Of a stretch of DNA of 64,000 nucleotides, positions 1-8,246 are shown piece after piece. The notes beneath the pieces were generated by a model, which was not told the origin of the DNA, did not search any database, and was given only the letters and a program-made list of their open reading frames with translations. Made by a program: the position numbers and the translations under genes. Numbering within the stretch: position 1 is the first letter of the stretch; every line of letters begins with the position of its first letter. This DNA comes from Lachnospiraceae bacterium (GTDB taxonomy: Bacteria > Bacillota > Clostridia > Lachnospirales > Lachnospiraceae). The stretch is taken from the NCBI GenBank assembly GCA_029225065.1, contig JAQXVT010000073.1, positions 1-64,000 of the forward strand. The letters are read 5' to 3'.

Positions 1-1
1 A

Positions 2-91
2 GAATATGCGAAGGAACTGGAAGCAGCAGGTCTGGATACAGGCGATGTATCACCGCTTCTGCTGCCGCACTATGCAAGACATGAGCGGTAA
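2..91 (+). CDS. 3' end of an unidentified gene, cut by the left edge
   Basis: An open frame enters from the left edge and stops at TAA 89-91. It encodes about 29 residues ending in LLLPHYARHER. Codon use and the lack of an internal stop suggest a real C-terminus, but the fragment is too short for a family call. It lies upstream of the fumarase genes on the same strand, separated by a dispersed repeat and a strong hairpin, so it need not be co-transcribed with them. Confidence 0.5.
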   Translation, partial: EYAKELEAAGLDTGDVSPLLLPHYARHER

Positions 92-173
92 ATAAGGACA
101 GTATTTTTTTACTGCAGTGATGGATTGCAAGGAAGCAAAGAACCTGTTACAATTGAGGAAAATATTCAGCAGG

Positions 174-210
174 TCAAGGCGGATATTCGCAGTCTGATTC
201 GCTGTCTGCG
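174..210 (-). repeat. Dispersed palindromic repeat, copy 1 (reverse orientation)
   Basis: This stretch is an imperfect reverse complement of the repeat that recurs between genes across the window (core AAGCGGATTGCGAATGTCCG). It reads as GCGGATATTCGCAGTCTGAT followed by TCGCTGTCTGCG. It lies between the upstream gene end and the fumarase alpha gene. Confidence 0.65.
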
Positions 211-219
211 TATAACCAT

Positions 220-248
220 CATGCAGGTAAGGCTGCCTTACCTGCATG
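220..248 (+). other. Perfect 13-bp hairpin upstream of fumarase alpha
   Basis: Positions 220-232 (CATGCAGGTAAGG) are exactly complementary to 236-248, leaving a 3-nt loop. No run of T follows, so it is not a textbook intrinsic terminator. It ends about 35 nt before the ribosome binding site at about 284-290. It could stabilise the fum mRNA 5' end or end transcription from the upstream gene; neither can be decided from sequence. Confidence 0.6.
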
Positions 249-298
249 ACCCGGTTAAAAACGCGCATGGTCTGCTGAACATGACAGGAGGAAAAGAA

Positions 299-1141
299 AT
301 GCGTGAAATCGAAGTGAGCATGCTCACGGATGCGATCGAGAAGCTCTGCATCGAGGCAAATGAGCATCTGCCGTCCGATGTCAGGGAGGCGATTAAATCG
401 TGCCGCGCCAGTGAGGACGGCGAGATCGCAAAGGGTGTGCTGGACAATATCATCGAAAATTTTGAGATTGCGGACAGGGAAAACGTGCCGATCTGTCAGG
501 ATACGGGAATGGCGTGTGTCTTTCTGGAAATCGGACAGGATGTACATTTCGTCGGCGGAGACCTGACGGATGCGATCAATGAGGGCGTGCGCAGAGGATA
601 TGACAAAGGGTATCTGCGCAAGTCTGTTGTAAAGGATCCGGTACGCCGCGGCAACACCGGAGACAACACACCGGCGATGATCTACACAGAGATCGTGCCG
701 GGTGAGCAGGTAAAGGTGACGGTCGGCCCGAAGGGCTTTGGAAGCGAAAACATGAGCGCGATCCGCATGTTCAAGCCGTCGGCCGGACTGCAGGGCATCA
801 AGGATTTTATCATTGAGACGGTAGAAAATGCAGGACCGAACCCGTGCCCGCCGATGGTAGTCGGTGTCGGCATCGGTGGAACGTTTGACAAGGCAGCGCT
901 GCTCGCAAAGAAGGCGCTGATGCGTCCGCTCGATTCCTCCAATCCGGATCCGTACTACGCAGATCTGGAGAAAGAGATGCTGGAGAAAATCAACCAGCTT
1001 GGCATCGGACCGCAGGGCTTTGGCGGAAGGACGACGGCGATCGGCCTCAACATCGAGACGATGCCGACACACATCGCAGGAATGCCGTGCGCGATCAATA
1101 TCAACTGCCATGTGACGCGTCATAAAACGGAGGTGATCTGA
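299..1141 (+). CDS. Class I (Fe-S) fumarate hydratase, alpha subunit
   Basis: The protein is 280 aa and belongs to the two-subunit, oxygen-sensitive class I fumarase / L-tartrate dehydratase alpha family, which interconverts fumarate and malate in the cytoplasm. Candidate 4Fe-4S ligands are Cys66 (ICQDTG), Cys183 (NPCPP) and Cys264 or Cys270 (GMPCAININC). Typical family motifs include GNTGDNTPA and GPQGFGGRTTA. I chose ATG 299 because AGGAGG at about 285-290 precedes it at good spacing; an earlier in-frame ATG at 125 would read through the repeat and hairpin. The beta subunit follows after one base, so the two form an operon. Tartrate dehydratase is the main alternative substrate assignment. 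Confidence 0.93.
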   Translation: MREIEVSMLTDAIEKLCIEANEHLPSDVREAIKSCRASEDGEIAKGVLDNIIENFEIADRENVPICQDTGMACVFLEIGQDVHFVGGDLTDAINEGVRRGYDKGYLRKSVVKDPVRRGNTGDNTPAMIYTEIVPGEQVKVTVGPKGFGSENMSAIRMFKPSAGLQGIKDFIIETVENAGPNPCPPMVVGVGIGGTFDKAALLAKKALMRPLDSSNPDPYYADLEKEMLEKINQLGIGPQGFGGRTTAIGLNIETMPTHIAGMPCAININCHVTRHKTEVI

Positions 1142-1142
1142 G

Positions 1143-1718
1143 ATGGAAGAGAAGAGAATCACACTTCCGCTGACCGCGGAGCTGGCAAAGACACTGCATG
1201 CAGGTGACCGGGTGCTTCTGACCGGCACAATCTACACCTCCCGTGATGCGGGCCACAAGAGAATGTGCGAGGCGCTGGCAAAGGGCGAGAAGATCCCGTT
1301 TGACCCGACGGATGCGACGATCTACTACGTGGGACCGACACCGGCAAAGCCGGGCCAGGTCATCGGATCGGCAGGACCGACAACGAGCGGACGTATGGAT
1401 GCTTACGCACCGACGATGATGTCGGTCGGCGCACGCGGCATGATCGGAAAGGGCGCACGTCTTCCGGAGGTTGTGGAAGCGATGAAGAAGTATTCCGGTG
1501 TCTATTTCGGAGCAATCGGCGGAGCAGGCGCACTGCTTGCAAAGTGCATCAAGAAATGTGAACTGATCGCATATGAGGATCTCGGCGCAGAGGCACTGCG
1601 TAAGCTCTATGTGGAGGATATGCCGCTGGTTGTCATCATCGACAGCGAGGGCAACAACCTGTACGAAGAGGGACGTGCGGCGTACCTGAAAGAGACGTCG
1701 GAAAAAGCTGAAAAGTAA
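1143..1718 (+). CDS. Class I fumarate hydratase, beta subunit
   Basis: The protein is 191 aa, the usual size for the separate C-terminal subunit of class I fumarase or tartrate dehydratase. It contains the conserved segments GDRVLLTGTIYTSRDAGHKR near the N-terminus, then GPTPAKPGQVIGSAGPTTSG and GAIGGAGALLAKC. It starts one base after the alpha stop codon, which implies translational coupling and a heteromeric enzyme. A hairpin with a short T-rich tail at 1858-1894 probably ends the operon. Whether the physiological substrate is fumarate or tartrate cannot be settled here; fumarate is the default in anaerobic Firmicutes. Confidence 0.93.
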   Translation: MEEKRITLPLTAELAKTLHAGDRVLLTGTIYTSRDAGHKRMCEALAKGEKIPFDPTDATIYYVGPTPAKPGQVIGSAGPTTSGRMDAYAPTMMSVGARGMIGKGARLPEVVEAMKKYSGVYFGAIGGAGALLAKCIKKCELIAYEDLGAEALRKLYVEDMPLVVIIDSEGNNLYEEGRAAYLKETSEKAEK

Positions 1719-1857
1719 GCAGAAGAACCTTTGTGCATCAGATGGCAGACGGATGGACGAATGGTCTCATGATTACAGACAGAATGAAGTGCCGGAGAAA
1801 ATTCGCCTGAGCAGTGCGGATAGAAGTCCGGGCATTAGAAAATAAATGAAATAAGAA

Positions 1858-1894
1858 AGAGCCAGTGAAACAGGACATTTGTTTCATTGGCTCT
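1858..1894 (+). terminator. Intrinsic terminator after the fumarase operon
   Basis: AGAGCCAGTGAAACA (1858-1872) pairs with TGTTTCATTGGCTCT (1880-1894), a 15-bp stem with one G-T pair and a 7-nt loop, followed by TGTTAT. It sits in the 332-bp gap between convergent genes. The rest of that gap holds a dispersed repeat and nothing else I recognise. Confidence 0.8.
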
Positions 1895-2007
1895 TGTTAT
1901 ATTCGGGGTAATTGCATAAATCATCTGAAGTGATGCATAAACAAGAAACAGCAAACTGCTGCTGTTTGTTTGGAAAATCTCATACGTAGAGATTATTCAT
2001 GATTCTG

Positions 2008-2045
2008 CAGGTAGCGAAGCAGATTGCGAATGTCCGCCTTCGCTG
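2008..2045 (+). repeat. Dispersed palindromic repeat, copy 2
   Basis: CAGGTAGCGAAGCAGATTGC followed by GAATGTCCGCCTTCGCTG matches the family consensus. It ends within a few bases of the stop codon of the convergent GGDEF gene at 2051. Confidence 0.7.
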
Positions 2046-2050
2046 AGAAA

Positions 2051-3961
2051 TTACTTTGGGTCTACACTACGCCCGCGCTCTGCCTTCCTTGCCTTCTTGA
2101 CGAGATACATCTCCTCATCCGCGCGGTTGATGTAATCACTTAAGGTAAGCGAAGGATCGTCGGTCATGACGTATCCGATGCTCGCCTCGATGTTGAACGA
2201 CTGCGTGCTCAGGGAAGAGAGCTGCTCAAGCAGTCCGACGATGTTGTTTTTAAGTTGTACCATCTGAGCATCGCTGCAGTCCGGAATCAGACAGACGAAT
2301 TCGTCTCCGCCGTAGCGCATGGTGATGGCTCCGGTCGGACAGCACTGCTTCAGTGCGGATGCGACGGTACTGATTGCGAGATTTCCCATGTCGTGGCCGA
2401 AGGTATCGTTGATGTATTTCAGATGATCGACGTCGGCGAAAAGCACACCGCAGAGGCGGCCGGTGCGGATCGAATTCGTAAACAACGGGATCGCCAGCTT
2501 ATCGTATGCCATGCGGTTGTAAAGACCGGTCAGGGAGTCACGGATGTAAAGCTGCGAGAGCGCCGTGTTCATTTTGCGTAAGGTAAGCCTGCTGTACAGG
2601 GATTCCAGTGCGTTTTGAAATGTCGAGAGCGTCTCAAAGAGAAACTGGTTTTCAAGCAGGTAATCGCAGTTTTTGAAGGCGAGATAGCCGATCTCGCGGT
2701 CGCGGAAATGCAGCGGCGAGAAGACATAAAGGCTGTTTCCGGAGGAATGCTCCGAGGGCGGCAGAACCTGTCCCTTTCCCGGAAAAATTCGGATACAGCC
2801 GTTTTTCGGCGGAACGACCGCCATCTCATCGGGATAGCCGTCCGTGAGATACTCGTCCTCGGGGAGCTTGGCGCTGCGCTCGATCGTCTCCGCTTTGTAG
2901 AGATCCGGATTCAAAAATAAGGTGACATCCTCACAGCCGTGCTCACAGATGCAGCTGCGAAGAAAGGCGGCCATCTCTGTGTAGCTGTTACAGTCAAAGA
3001 GACTGCGCTCGAGCTGTGCCATCCAGTTGCGCATGCGGATTTTGTGGACCTCGCCTGCGATGTGGTTGTTGATGTACTGACCGCGGTCCGGCGGGCATTC
3101 ACTGCGGCAGCAGCAGCTGTCCTGAAAGACCCACTGCATCTGCGCAAAGCGGATATCTGTGTCAGAATTGCCCTTCCAGGCTTCGTGCAGCAGCTCCATG
3201 GCGTTGTACATGACCTCTTCCTTTGCAAATCCGACGGTGGTGATACGCGGATCATAATAGGAAGCCTTGTCAAGATTGTCAAAGCCGGTCACGAGAAAAT
3301 CATCCGGAATCTGAAAGCCGGTTTCTTTTGCGCGGATTGCGAGGCCGACGGCAATGTTGTCGTTGGCGCACACAAAGGCATCCGGGATCAGGTCGCCTCT
3401 GCGGAAATAGTCGAAGGCGAGAATGCCGGATTCCATTTCATAATTAAAATGTTTGACCCGTTTTTCCTCAAACGGAATTCCATGGCGCGTCAGGCAGTCA
3501 CGATATGCCTGAAAGCGCAGCAGATTTTCACCGTTTTCAGCGGGACCGCCGCAGTAATTAATCGTGCGGCAGCCGTGGACAGTGATGAGATGCTCCACGA
3601 GCTGTTCCATCGCCCTGTAATTGTCGATGCCGGAGAAAGCAAGTCCGGAAAGCGGAATCTGGAGTGAGACGGCCGGAACGCCGCTTGCCTTGACGCGGCT
3701 CACAAGATCCCTCGCGACCGATGGTCTTGGGACGCTTGCCACATCGATGATTACGCCGTCAAATGCAGAAAAATCCGGCAGCTTTGTGATGTTGTACTCG
3801 CCGGTATTGTATTTTTCATCCTTATTAAAATTTCCGAAGCTGTGGAAAAGATACAGATCCACGTCTAAATGGTGAGAATGCAGATATTGCCGGGCGCCCC
3901 TGATCCAGGCATATGTGACCTTGCTTGCCCAGCCGTCTGTGACAACTGCTACTTTTTTCAT
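2051..3961 (-). CDS. Diguanylate cyclase with N-terminal LacI-type ligand-binding domain
   Basis: The protein is 636 aa from the MKKVAVVTDGW start. Residues 1 to about 300 resemble the periplasmic-binding-like ligand domain of LacI regulators, but there is no helix-turn-helix and no signal peptide, so it should act in the cytoplasm. A middle region (about 300-465) looks like a GAF-type or linker segment. The C-terminal GGDEF domain starts near DSLTGLYNRMAYDK and has an intact RYGGDEF active site (GGDEF at 551-555). The family makes cyclic di-GMP from two GTP. No RxxD inhibitory site is visible just before the active site. An upstream in-frame ATG at 4030 would add 23 residues; I prefer 3961 because the domain begins there. 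The gene is monocistronic and convergent with fum. Confidence 0.85.
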   Translation of the reverse strand: MKKVAVVTDGWASKVTYAWIRGARQYLHSHHLDVDLYLFHSFGNFNKDEKYNTGEYNITKLPDFSAFDGVIIDVASVPRPSVARDLVSRVKASGVPAVSLQIPLSGLAFSGIDNYRAMEQLVEHLITVHGCRTINYCGGPAENGENLLRFQAYRDCLTRHGIPFEEKRVKHFNYEMESGILAFDYFRRGDLIPDAFVCANDNIAVGLAIRAKETGFQIPDDFLVTGFDNLDKASYYDPRITTVGFAKEEVMYNAMELLHEAWKGNSDTDIRFAQMQWVFQDSCCCRSECPPDRGQYINNHIAGEVHKIRMRNWMAQLERSLFDCNSYTEMAAFLRSCICEHGCEDVTLFLNPDLYKAETIERSAKLPEDEYLTDGYPDEMAVVPPKNGCIRIFPGKGQVLPPSEHSSGNSLYVFSPLHFRDREIGYLAFKNCDYLLENQFLFETLSTFQNALESLYSRLTLRKMNTALSQLYIRDSLTGLYNRMAYDKLAIPLFTNSIRTGRLCGVLFADVDHLKYINDTFGHDMGNLAISTVASALKQCCPTGAITMRYGGDEFVCLIPDCSDAQMVQLKNNIVGLLEQLSSLSTQSFNIEASIGYVMTDDPSLTLSDYINRADEEMYLVKKARKAERGRSVDPK

Positions 3962-4072
3962 TTCAAGAGGCCTCGTTTCCTGTTCATTATAACTAAAAAA
4001 TATTATAACAAGCGCAGGTGGAATGTGCAACCTGTTTCTATGGAATATGTTTTTATGTAAGAAGAAGTTTTA

Positions 4073-4104
4073 AGTCGCAAAGCAGATTACGAATGTCTTT
4101 TTAA
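4073..4104 (+). repeat. Dispersed palindromic repeat, copy 3 (diverged)
   Basis: GCAAAGCAGATTACGAATGT followed by CTTTTTAAA matches the central part of the repeat family with several substitutions. It lies upstream of the GGDEF gene start and of the riboswitch promoter. The stretch 4105-4290 shows no other clear feature. Confidence 0.5.
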
Positions 4105-4291
4105 ATGTCCGTTTTACCTGGAACAGGAAGACACCTGGAATTGCTCACAGAAATGCGCTGACGCCCTCCTGCCGCGTGCTGCCGGATGGCACGGTGCGAG
4201 AGGTTTAATCATTCCCGCAATCTTCCAAACATGCTCCGGGAGAAAAAGAATCCCGGTAAGGCAGCAGGCATATCTTTTTAGAAGAAAGTGC

Positions 4292-4320
4292 TTGATTTAC
4301 GCGAAGAATGGGCGTATAAT
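4292..4320 (+). promoter_or_regulatory. Sigma-A-type promoter of the lysine-riboswitch operon
   Basis: TTGATT (4292-4297) and TATAAT (4315-4320) are separated by 17 bp. Transcription would start near 4327, just before the riboswitch aptamer. Confidence 0.85.
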
Positions 4321-4326
4321 AACGCC

Positions 4327-4580
4327 AATAAGAATCTGAGGTGCGTTTGACCAAGAGTAATTCGTCTCAGAAGCTGTTACAGACCAGCAGATGAAGGAAA
4401 GGGGTCGACGCCGAAGCGAAGGGGCTTCTGTAAGGCTTTGGTCGCTGGTCTGGCAGAGAAGATCTGTCCGACTGTCGCACGATCGGTGCGGAGCGCAGTT
4501 CTTCTGAAAAAAGAGAAATTTTTTTTGAGATATGACGCGCAGCCGTTCCGGAAACGAATGGCTGCGTTTCTTTGTGCTTA
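4327..4580 (+). promoter_or_regulatory. Lysine riboswitch (L-box) with downstream terminator
   Basis: The leader has the conserved L-box blocks in order: TGAGGTGCG (4337-4345), CAAGAGTAA, GAAAGGGGTCGACGCCGAAGC (about 4395-4415), TGTAAGGCT, GGTCTGGCA and a 3' segment ending GTTCTTCT. The P1 helix can form between AAGAAT near 4330 and GTTCTT near 4498. After the aptamer, CGCAGCCGTTC (4538-4548) pairs with GAATGGCTGCG (4556-4566) and is followed by TTTCTTT, an intrinsic terminator. In this family lysine binding favours termination, so the transporter downstream should be made when lysine is scarce. The identification comes from motif recall, not a covariance search. Confidence 0.88.
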
Positions 4581-4618
4581 TGGTTCTTATAGGAAGAAAA
4601 TATGAGGAGGAGCGGTAA

Positions 4619-6223
4619 ATGAAAAAGAGAATGGTAAATGTGCTTCTGGCATGTGCACTTGCAGCGGGAAGTGTCAGCCCGGCGATGTCGGCAATGGCAG
4701 AGGAAGCAGACGGCAAGGTACTCAATATTGCGCTGAGTGCAGATATTTCCACAATGGACGTTATGGGAACGAGTAAAGACTACATGGTTCCGATGAACGT
4801 ATTTGACCGTCTGTTCGATATTAAGGTAAACGATGACGGAAGCTCTGAAATCGTAAATGGTCTCTGCACGGATTATACAGTAAGCGACGACGGTCTGACC
4901 TACACCTTCACCTTAAGAGAAGGCGTAAAGTTCAGCAACGGACAGGATTTTACCGCGGAAGATGTAGAATATACCTTTATGCATCTGCTTTCCCCGGAAT
5001 CCATCAACGCAGATATCCCGCTTGAGATTGAGGGCGCACAGGATTACATGGACGGAAAGGCAGACACCGTTTCCGGCATTACGGTAGACGGTGATTATCA
5101 GATCAGTGTGACGCTGGCAAAGCCGAATGCAGGCTTTGTTTCCGAGCTTACTTCAGCAGTAGTTGGTATCATTGACAAAACGACGGTAGAGGGTGCTTCC
5201 AACTTCGGTATTGATGTAGATGAGACCGTTGGTACCGGTCCGTACATCGTAAAAGAGTGGATAAACAACGACCACATCACACTTGTCAAGAATGATAATT
5301 ACTGGGGCGAGGAGCCGTCCGTAGATACGTGTGTGATCCACGTTATTCCGGATGCTTCCACACAGAACCTGATGTATCAGAACGGTGAGCTTGATATCAT
5401 CGATCTGGATTTCCAGGATGCTTCGATTGTGACTTCGACCTATGAGACACAGTACGCAGACAAGATTGTTTCCGGAAAGCGTCTTGCACTGACTTACATG
5501 AACATGAATGCGAAGAGTGATTACCTCTCTGATCCGGTAGTCCGTGAGGCAATTCAGATGTCCATCGACCGTCAGGCGATCCTGGATTCCGTATACAGCG
5601 GAAAAGGACATCTTGAGAACAGCATCATTCCGCAGGGCGTTCTGGGACACAACGACAACGCAACCGAGATCGTTTACGATCCGGACGGCGCAAAGAAGCT
5701 GCTTGAGGATGCAGGCTACAAAGACGGAGAGATCACCTTTGAGATGGGCTATGATTCTTCCGCAAGCGCAAACAACCAGATGGTTTGCCAGATCATCCAG
5801 CAGCAGCTTGCAGCAGTTGGCATCAACATGGAAATCAAGACCTACGATCAGTCCAGCTGGCTGGCAACGAGAAAAGCAGGTGAGATGGATTCCTTTGTTG
5901 GTACCTGGACAATGGACTACAACGATCCGGCCAACATTCTGGGCACCTTCTTCGGAAGCGTAGAGAATACGGTACTTCGTTCTGACAACTATCAGGATAC
6001 TGCCATCATTGACCGCGTAGCAGCAGCTCCGTCTATCATTGATGATGATGAGCGTTACGCAGAGTACCAGGCACTGGAAGAGAAGATCATCCATGAGGAT
6101 TATTCCTGGGTTCCGCTCTTCGCACTGGATCATGAGTTTGCAATCAGTGATGCAGTAGAGAGCTACCAGCCGCACTGGGCAGGCTACGGCGACTTCTTCA
6201 TCAAAGATGTCGTTATGAAATAA
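4619..6223 (+). CDS. Peptide/amino-acid ABC transporter substrate-binding protein (SBP family 5)
   Basis: The protein is 534 aa with an N-terminal signal peptide (MKKRMVNVLLACALAAGS, likely cut after AMSAMA near residue 28) and an SBP_bac_5/OppA-DppA fold throughout. Typical motifs include NGLCTDYTVSDDGLTYTFTL and the GTGPYIVKEW segment. It would capture the ligand outside the membrane and deliver it to the permease pair encoded next. The only early Cys (residue 12) comes too soon for a normal lipobox, so the membrane anchor is unclear. It lies directly behind a lysine riboswitch, which suggests lysine, a lysine analogue or lysine-containing peptides as ligand; that is inference. A GC-rich hairpin at 6248-6283 separates it from the permeases and may favour higher SBP expression. 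Confidence 0.92.
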   Translation: MKKRMVNVLLACALAAGSVSPAMSAMAEEADGKVLNIALSADISTMDVMGTSKDYMVPMNVFDRLFDIKVNDDGSSEIVNGLCTDYTVSDDGLTYTFTLREGVKFSNGQDFTAEDVEYTFMHLLSPESINADIPLEIEGAQDYMDGKADTVSGITVDGDYQISVTLAKPNAGFVSELTSAVVGIIDKTTVEGASNFGIDVDETVGTGPYIVKEWINNDHITLVKNDNYWGEEPSVDTCVIHVIPDASTQNLMYQNGELDIIDLDFQDASIVTSTYETQYADKIVSGKRLALTYMNMNAKSDYLSDPVVREAIQMSIDRQAILDSVYSGKGHLENSIIPQGVLGHNDNATEIVYDPDGAKKLLEDAGYKDGEITFEMGYDSSASANNQMVCQIIQQQLAAVGINMEIKTYDQSSWLATRKAGEMDSFVGTWTMDYNDPANILGTFFGSVENTVLRSDNYQDTAIIDRVAAAPSIIDDDERYAEYQALEEKIIHEDYSWVPLFALDHEFAISDAVESYQPHWAGYGDFFIKDVVMK

Positions 6224-6247
6224 ATCGATAACGAGACAGACAACGGA

Positions 6248-6283
6248 TTCCGGAACCGGGGCCCAAAAGCGCCGGCTCCGGAT
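6248..6283 (+). other. GC-rich hairpin between SBP and permease genes
   Basis: TTCCGGAACCGGGGC can pair with GCGCCGGCTCCGGA across a short loop. No T run follows. Hairpins in this position often protect the SBP part of a polycistronic mRNA or reduce read-through. The rest of the 172-bp gap carries only the ribosome binding region of the next gene. Confidence 0.55.
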
Positions 6284-6395
6284 GAATTGCGTTCTGGCGC
6301 GTGTGTTTTTGGGAAAGACGGACTGCAAAAATGGGGCTGTTTTTCCCAAGAATACACGGAAATGCCGAACGCCTTTACATTAGAAAGGATTCCAA

Positions 6396-7319
6396 ATGCT
6401 AAAGAGTATCGGAAAAAGAGTCGTTCAGACAATCATTGTACTGTTCTGCGTCTCTCTTATGATTTTTGTGCTGCTTCGAATCGTTCCGGGTGATGCAATC
6501 ACGACCATGATGGGTGAGCATGCAAATGCGGATACGATCGCACGTCTGACGAAGGAAATGAAGCTGGATCAGCCGATTTATATGCAGTTCCTTACGTATA
6601 TTAAAGATATCTGTACCGGAAATTTCGGTACGAGCTATACGCTGAACAAGCCGGTAACCGAGCTTCTTGCAGCCGCGTTCCCAAACACCGTGAAGCTGGC
6701 TGTTTTTGCAGCTGTGATCGCCTGGGTCATCGGTATGGTCTGTGGAATCGTCGCTGCGGTAAAAAAGGACGGTATTCTGGATCGACTGTTCATGGGATTT
6801 TCCCTGCTCGGCGTTTCTGTGCCGGTCTTCATGGTAGCGATGGTACTGCAGTATTTTATTGCCTACAAGCTGCACTGGGTTGACATTTCCGGTGTCAAAT
6901 CCTGGACCGGATTTATCCTTCCGGCGGTTGCGCTTGGCTGGAACAGTGCGGGCAGCATTGCACGTCTGACACGTTCGACGCTGGTTGAGGTGCTTCAGGA
7001 GGACTACATTGACACGGCAAAGGCAAAGGGACTTGGCCGCGGAGCTGTCATCATTCTGCATGGACTGCGCAATGCGATGCTTCCGGTTATCACGATGATG
7101 GCGCTGCAGATTTCGAGTCTTCTGTCCGGAGCCGTTATTTCCGAGACGATTTTCTCCATCAACGGAGTCGGAAGACTTGCGGTTGACGCAATCAGCCGCC
7201 GCGATATTCCACTGCTTCAGGGCACGGTACTGTTTACAACCGTAATCGTTATCATCGGCAACCTGATCGCAGACTGCCTGTATACGGTACTGGATCCGAG
7301 AATCAGAAAGGGGGCGTGA
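6396..7319 (+). CDS. Peptide ABC transporter permease (DppB/OppB type)
   Basis: The protein is 307 aa and has the DppB layout: an N-terminal membrane helix (KRVVQTIIVLFCVSLMIFVL), a large extracytoplasmic loop, then about five more helices. The BPD_transp_1 coupling motif is the segment around EDYIDTAKAKGLGRGAVI, which contacts the ATPases. The C-terminus (LDPRIRKGA) is typical of the family. It is the first of two permeases that form the channel. Its stop codon overlaps the sequence just before the next start, so the two are tightly coupled. GAAAGGAT serves as ribosome binding site. Confidence 0.93.
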   Translation: MLKSIGKRVVQTIIVLFCVSLMIFVLLRIVPGDAITTMMGEHANADTIARLTKEMKLDQPIYMQFLTYIKDICTGNFGTSYTLNKPVTELLAAAFPNTVKLAVFAAVIAWVIGMVCGIVAAVKKDGILDRLFMGFSLLGVSVPVFMVAMVLQYFIAYKLHWVDISGVKSWTGFILPAVALGWNSAGSIARLTRSTLVEVLQEDYIDTAKAKGLGRGAVIILHGLRNAMLPVITMMALQISSLLSGAVISETIFSINGVGRLAVDAISRRDIPLLQGTVLFTTVIVIIGNLIADCLYTVLDPRIRKGA

Positions 7320-7321
7320 GC

Positions 7322-8233
7322 ATGAAAAAGAGAGAACATCTGGAAAATACAGCCGAGCAGGAGGCGCTGGCCGCACAGCTCGGAGAGAGTGATACCTTTA
7401 TTGACAAGATGAAACGGATGGCTGCTGACAACAAGCTCGCGGTCTTTTCAGCTTTCGTGATTCTGATTTTTCTGCTTCTTGCCATTTTTGCGCCGCTTCT
7501 GACACCGTACAGCTTTGACGAGCAGGATCTTTTATCCCGTCTTGCTGCGCCGTCCTCGAAGCATCTGTTCGGTACGGACGAGCTTGGAAGAGACGTGCTG
7601 ACGCGTCTTCTCTACGGCGCACGCGTTTCCCTGGCAGTCGGCATCATTCCGACGATCGCGTCCATGGTCATCGGCGTGCTGCTCGGCATGATCAGCGGAT
7701 ATGTGGGCGGAATCGTGGATTCCGTCATCATGCGTCTTGCTGACGTCGTGCTGTCATTCCCTTCTCTGCTGCTTGCAATGGTTATCATGTATACACTGGG
7801 CGACGGTATCACGAGTATCTTTATCGCGCTGGCAATCACGAGCTGGGCGGGCGTGGCGCGTGTCATCCGCTCGGAGACGCTGACCCTGCGCGAGGCAGAG
7901 TACGTTGAGGCGGCCCGCAGCATGGGCGTGAAGGATTTTACGATCATTCTGCGCCACGTATTTCCGAACTGTATTCCGTCTCTGATCGTACTGTTTACAT
8001 TGGATGTGCCGTCGGCGATTCTTTCAGAAAGTGCACTGAGCTTCCTTGGTATCGGTGTGCAGCTGCCGAATTCCTCCTGGGGCCTGATGGTAAATATGGG
8101 ACGTACCTACCTGTACAATGCGCCGTGGCTGAGCCTCGTGCCGAGTGCGGCTATCATGCTGGTGGTACTGGCTTTCAACTTCCTGGGCGATGGACTGCGT
8201 GATGTCCTCGATCCACATCTGAAGAATTCATAA
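7322..8233 (+). CDS. Peptide ABC transporter permease (DppC/OppC type)
   Basis: The protein is 303 aa. It has a cytoplasmic N-terminal tail, one helix at about residues 35-57 (NKLAVFSAFVILIFLLLAIF), the DppC signature FGTDELGRDVLTRLLYGARV, and the coupling motif around REAEYVEAARSMGVKDFTI. I start it at ATG 7322, seven bases after AGGGGG; a GTG at 7316 that overlaps the previous stop is too close to that ribosome binding site. It partners the preceding permease. Gene order SBP-permease-permease-ATPase-ATPase is the standard Dpp/Opp order. Confidence 0.93.
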   Translation: MKKREHLENTAEQEALAAQLGESDTFIDKMKRMAADNKLAVFSAFVILIFLLLAIFAPLLTPYSFDEQDLLSRLAAPSSKHLFGTDELGRDVLTRLLYGARVSLAVGIIPTIASMVIGVLLGMISGYVGGIVDSVIMRLADVVLSFPSLLLAMVIMYTLGDGITSIFIALAITSWAGVARVIRSETLTLREAEYVEAARSMGVKDFTIILRHVFPNCIPSLIVLFTLDVPSAILSESALSFLGIGVQLPNSSWGLMVNMGRTYLYNAPWLSLVPSAAIMLVVLAFNFLGDGLRDVLDPHLKNS

Positions 8234-8246
8234 GGGAGGATGCGTC

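Noticed and set aside
125-298. N-terminal extension of fumarase alpha from ATG 125
   Set aside because: It would translate a dispersed repeat and a perfect hairpin, while ATG 299 has a good AGGAGG site and matches the family start.
50-1228. Long minus-strand open frame of 392 codons opposite the fumarase genes
   Set aside because: It mirrors the codon pattern of the fumarase frames, has no ribosome binding site, and its translation is rich in Arg, His and Cys like an antisense shadow.
5153-6349. 398-codon minus-strand open frame opposite the peptide SBP gene
   Set aside because: The plus-strand SBP has clear homology, signal peptide and riboswitch control; the opposite frame has no recognisable domain.
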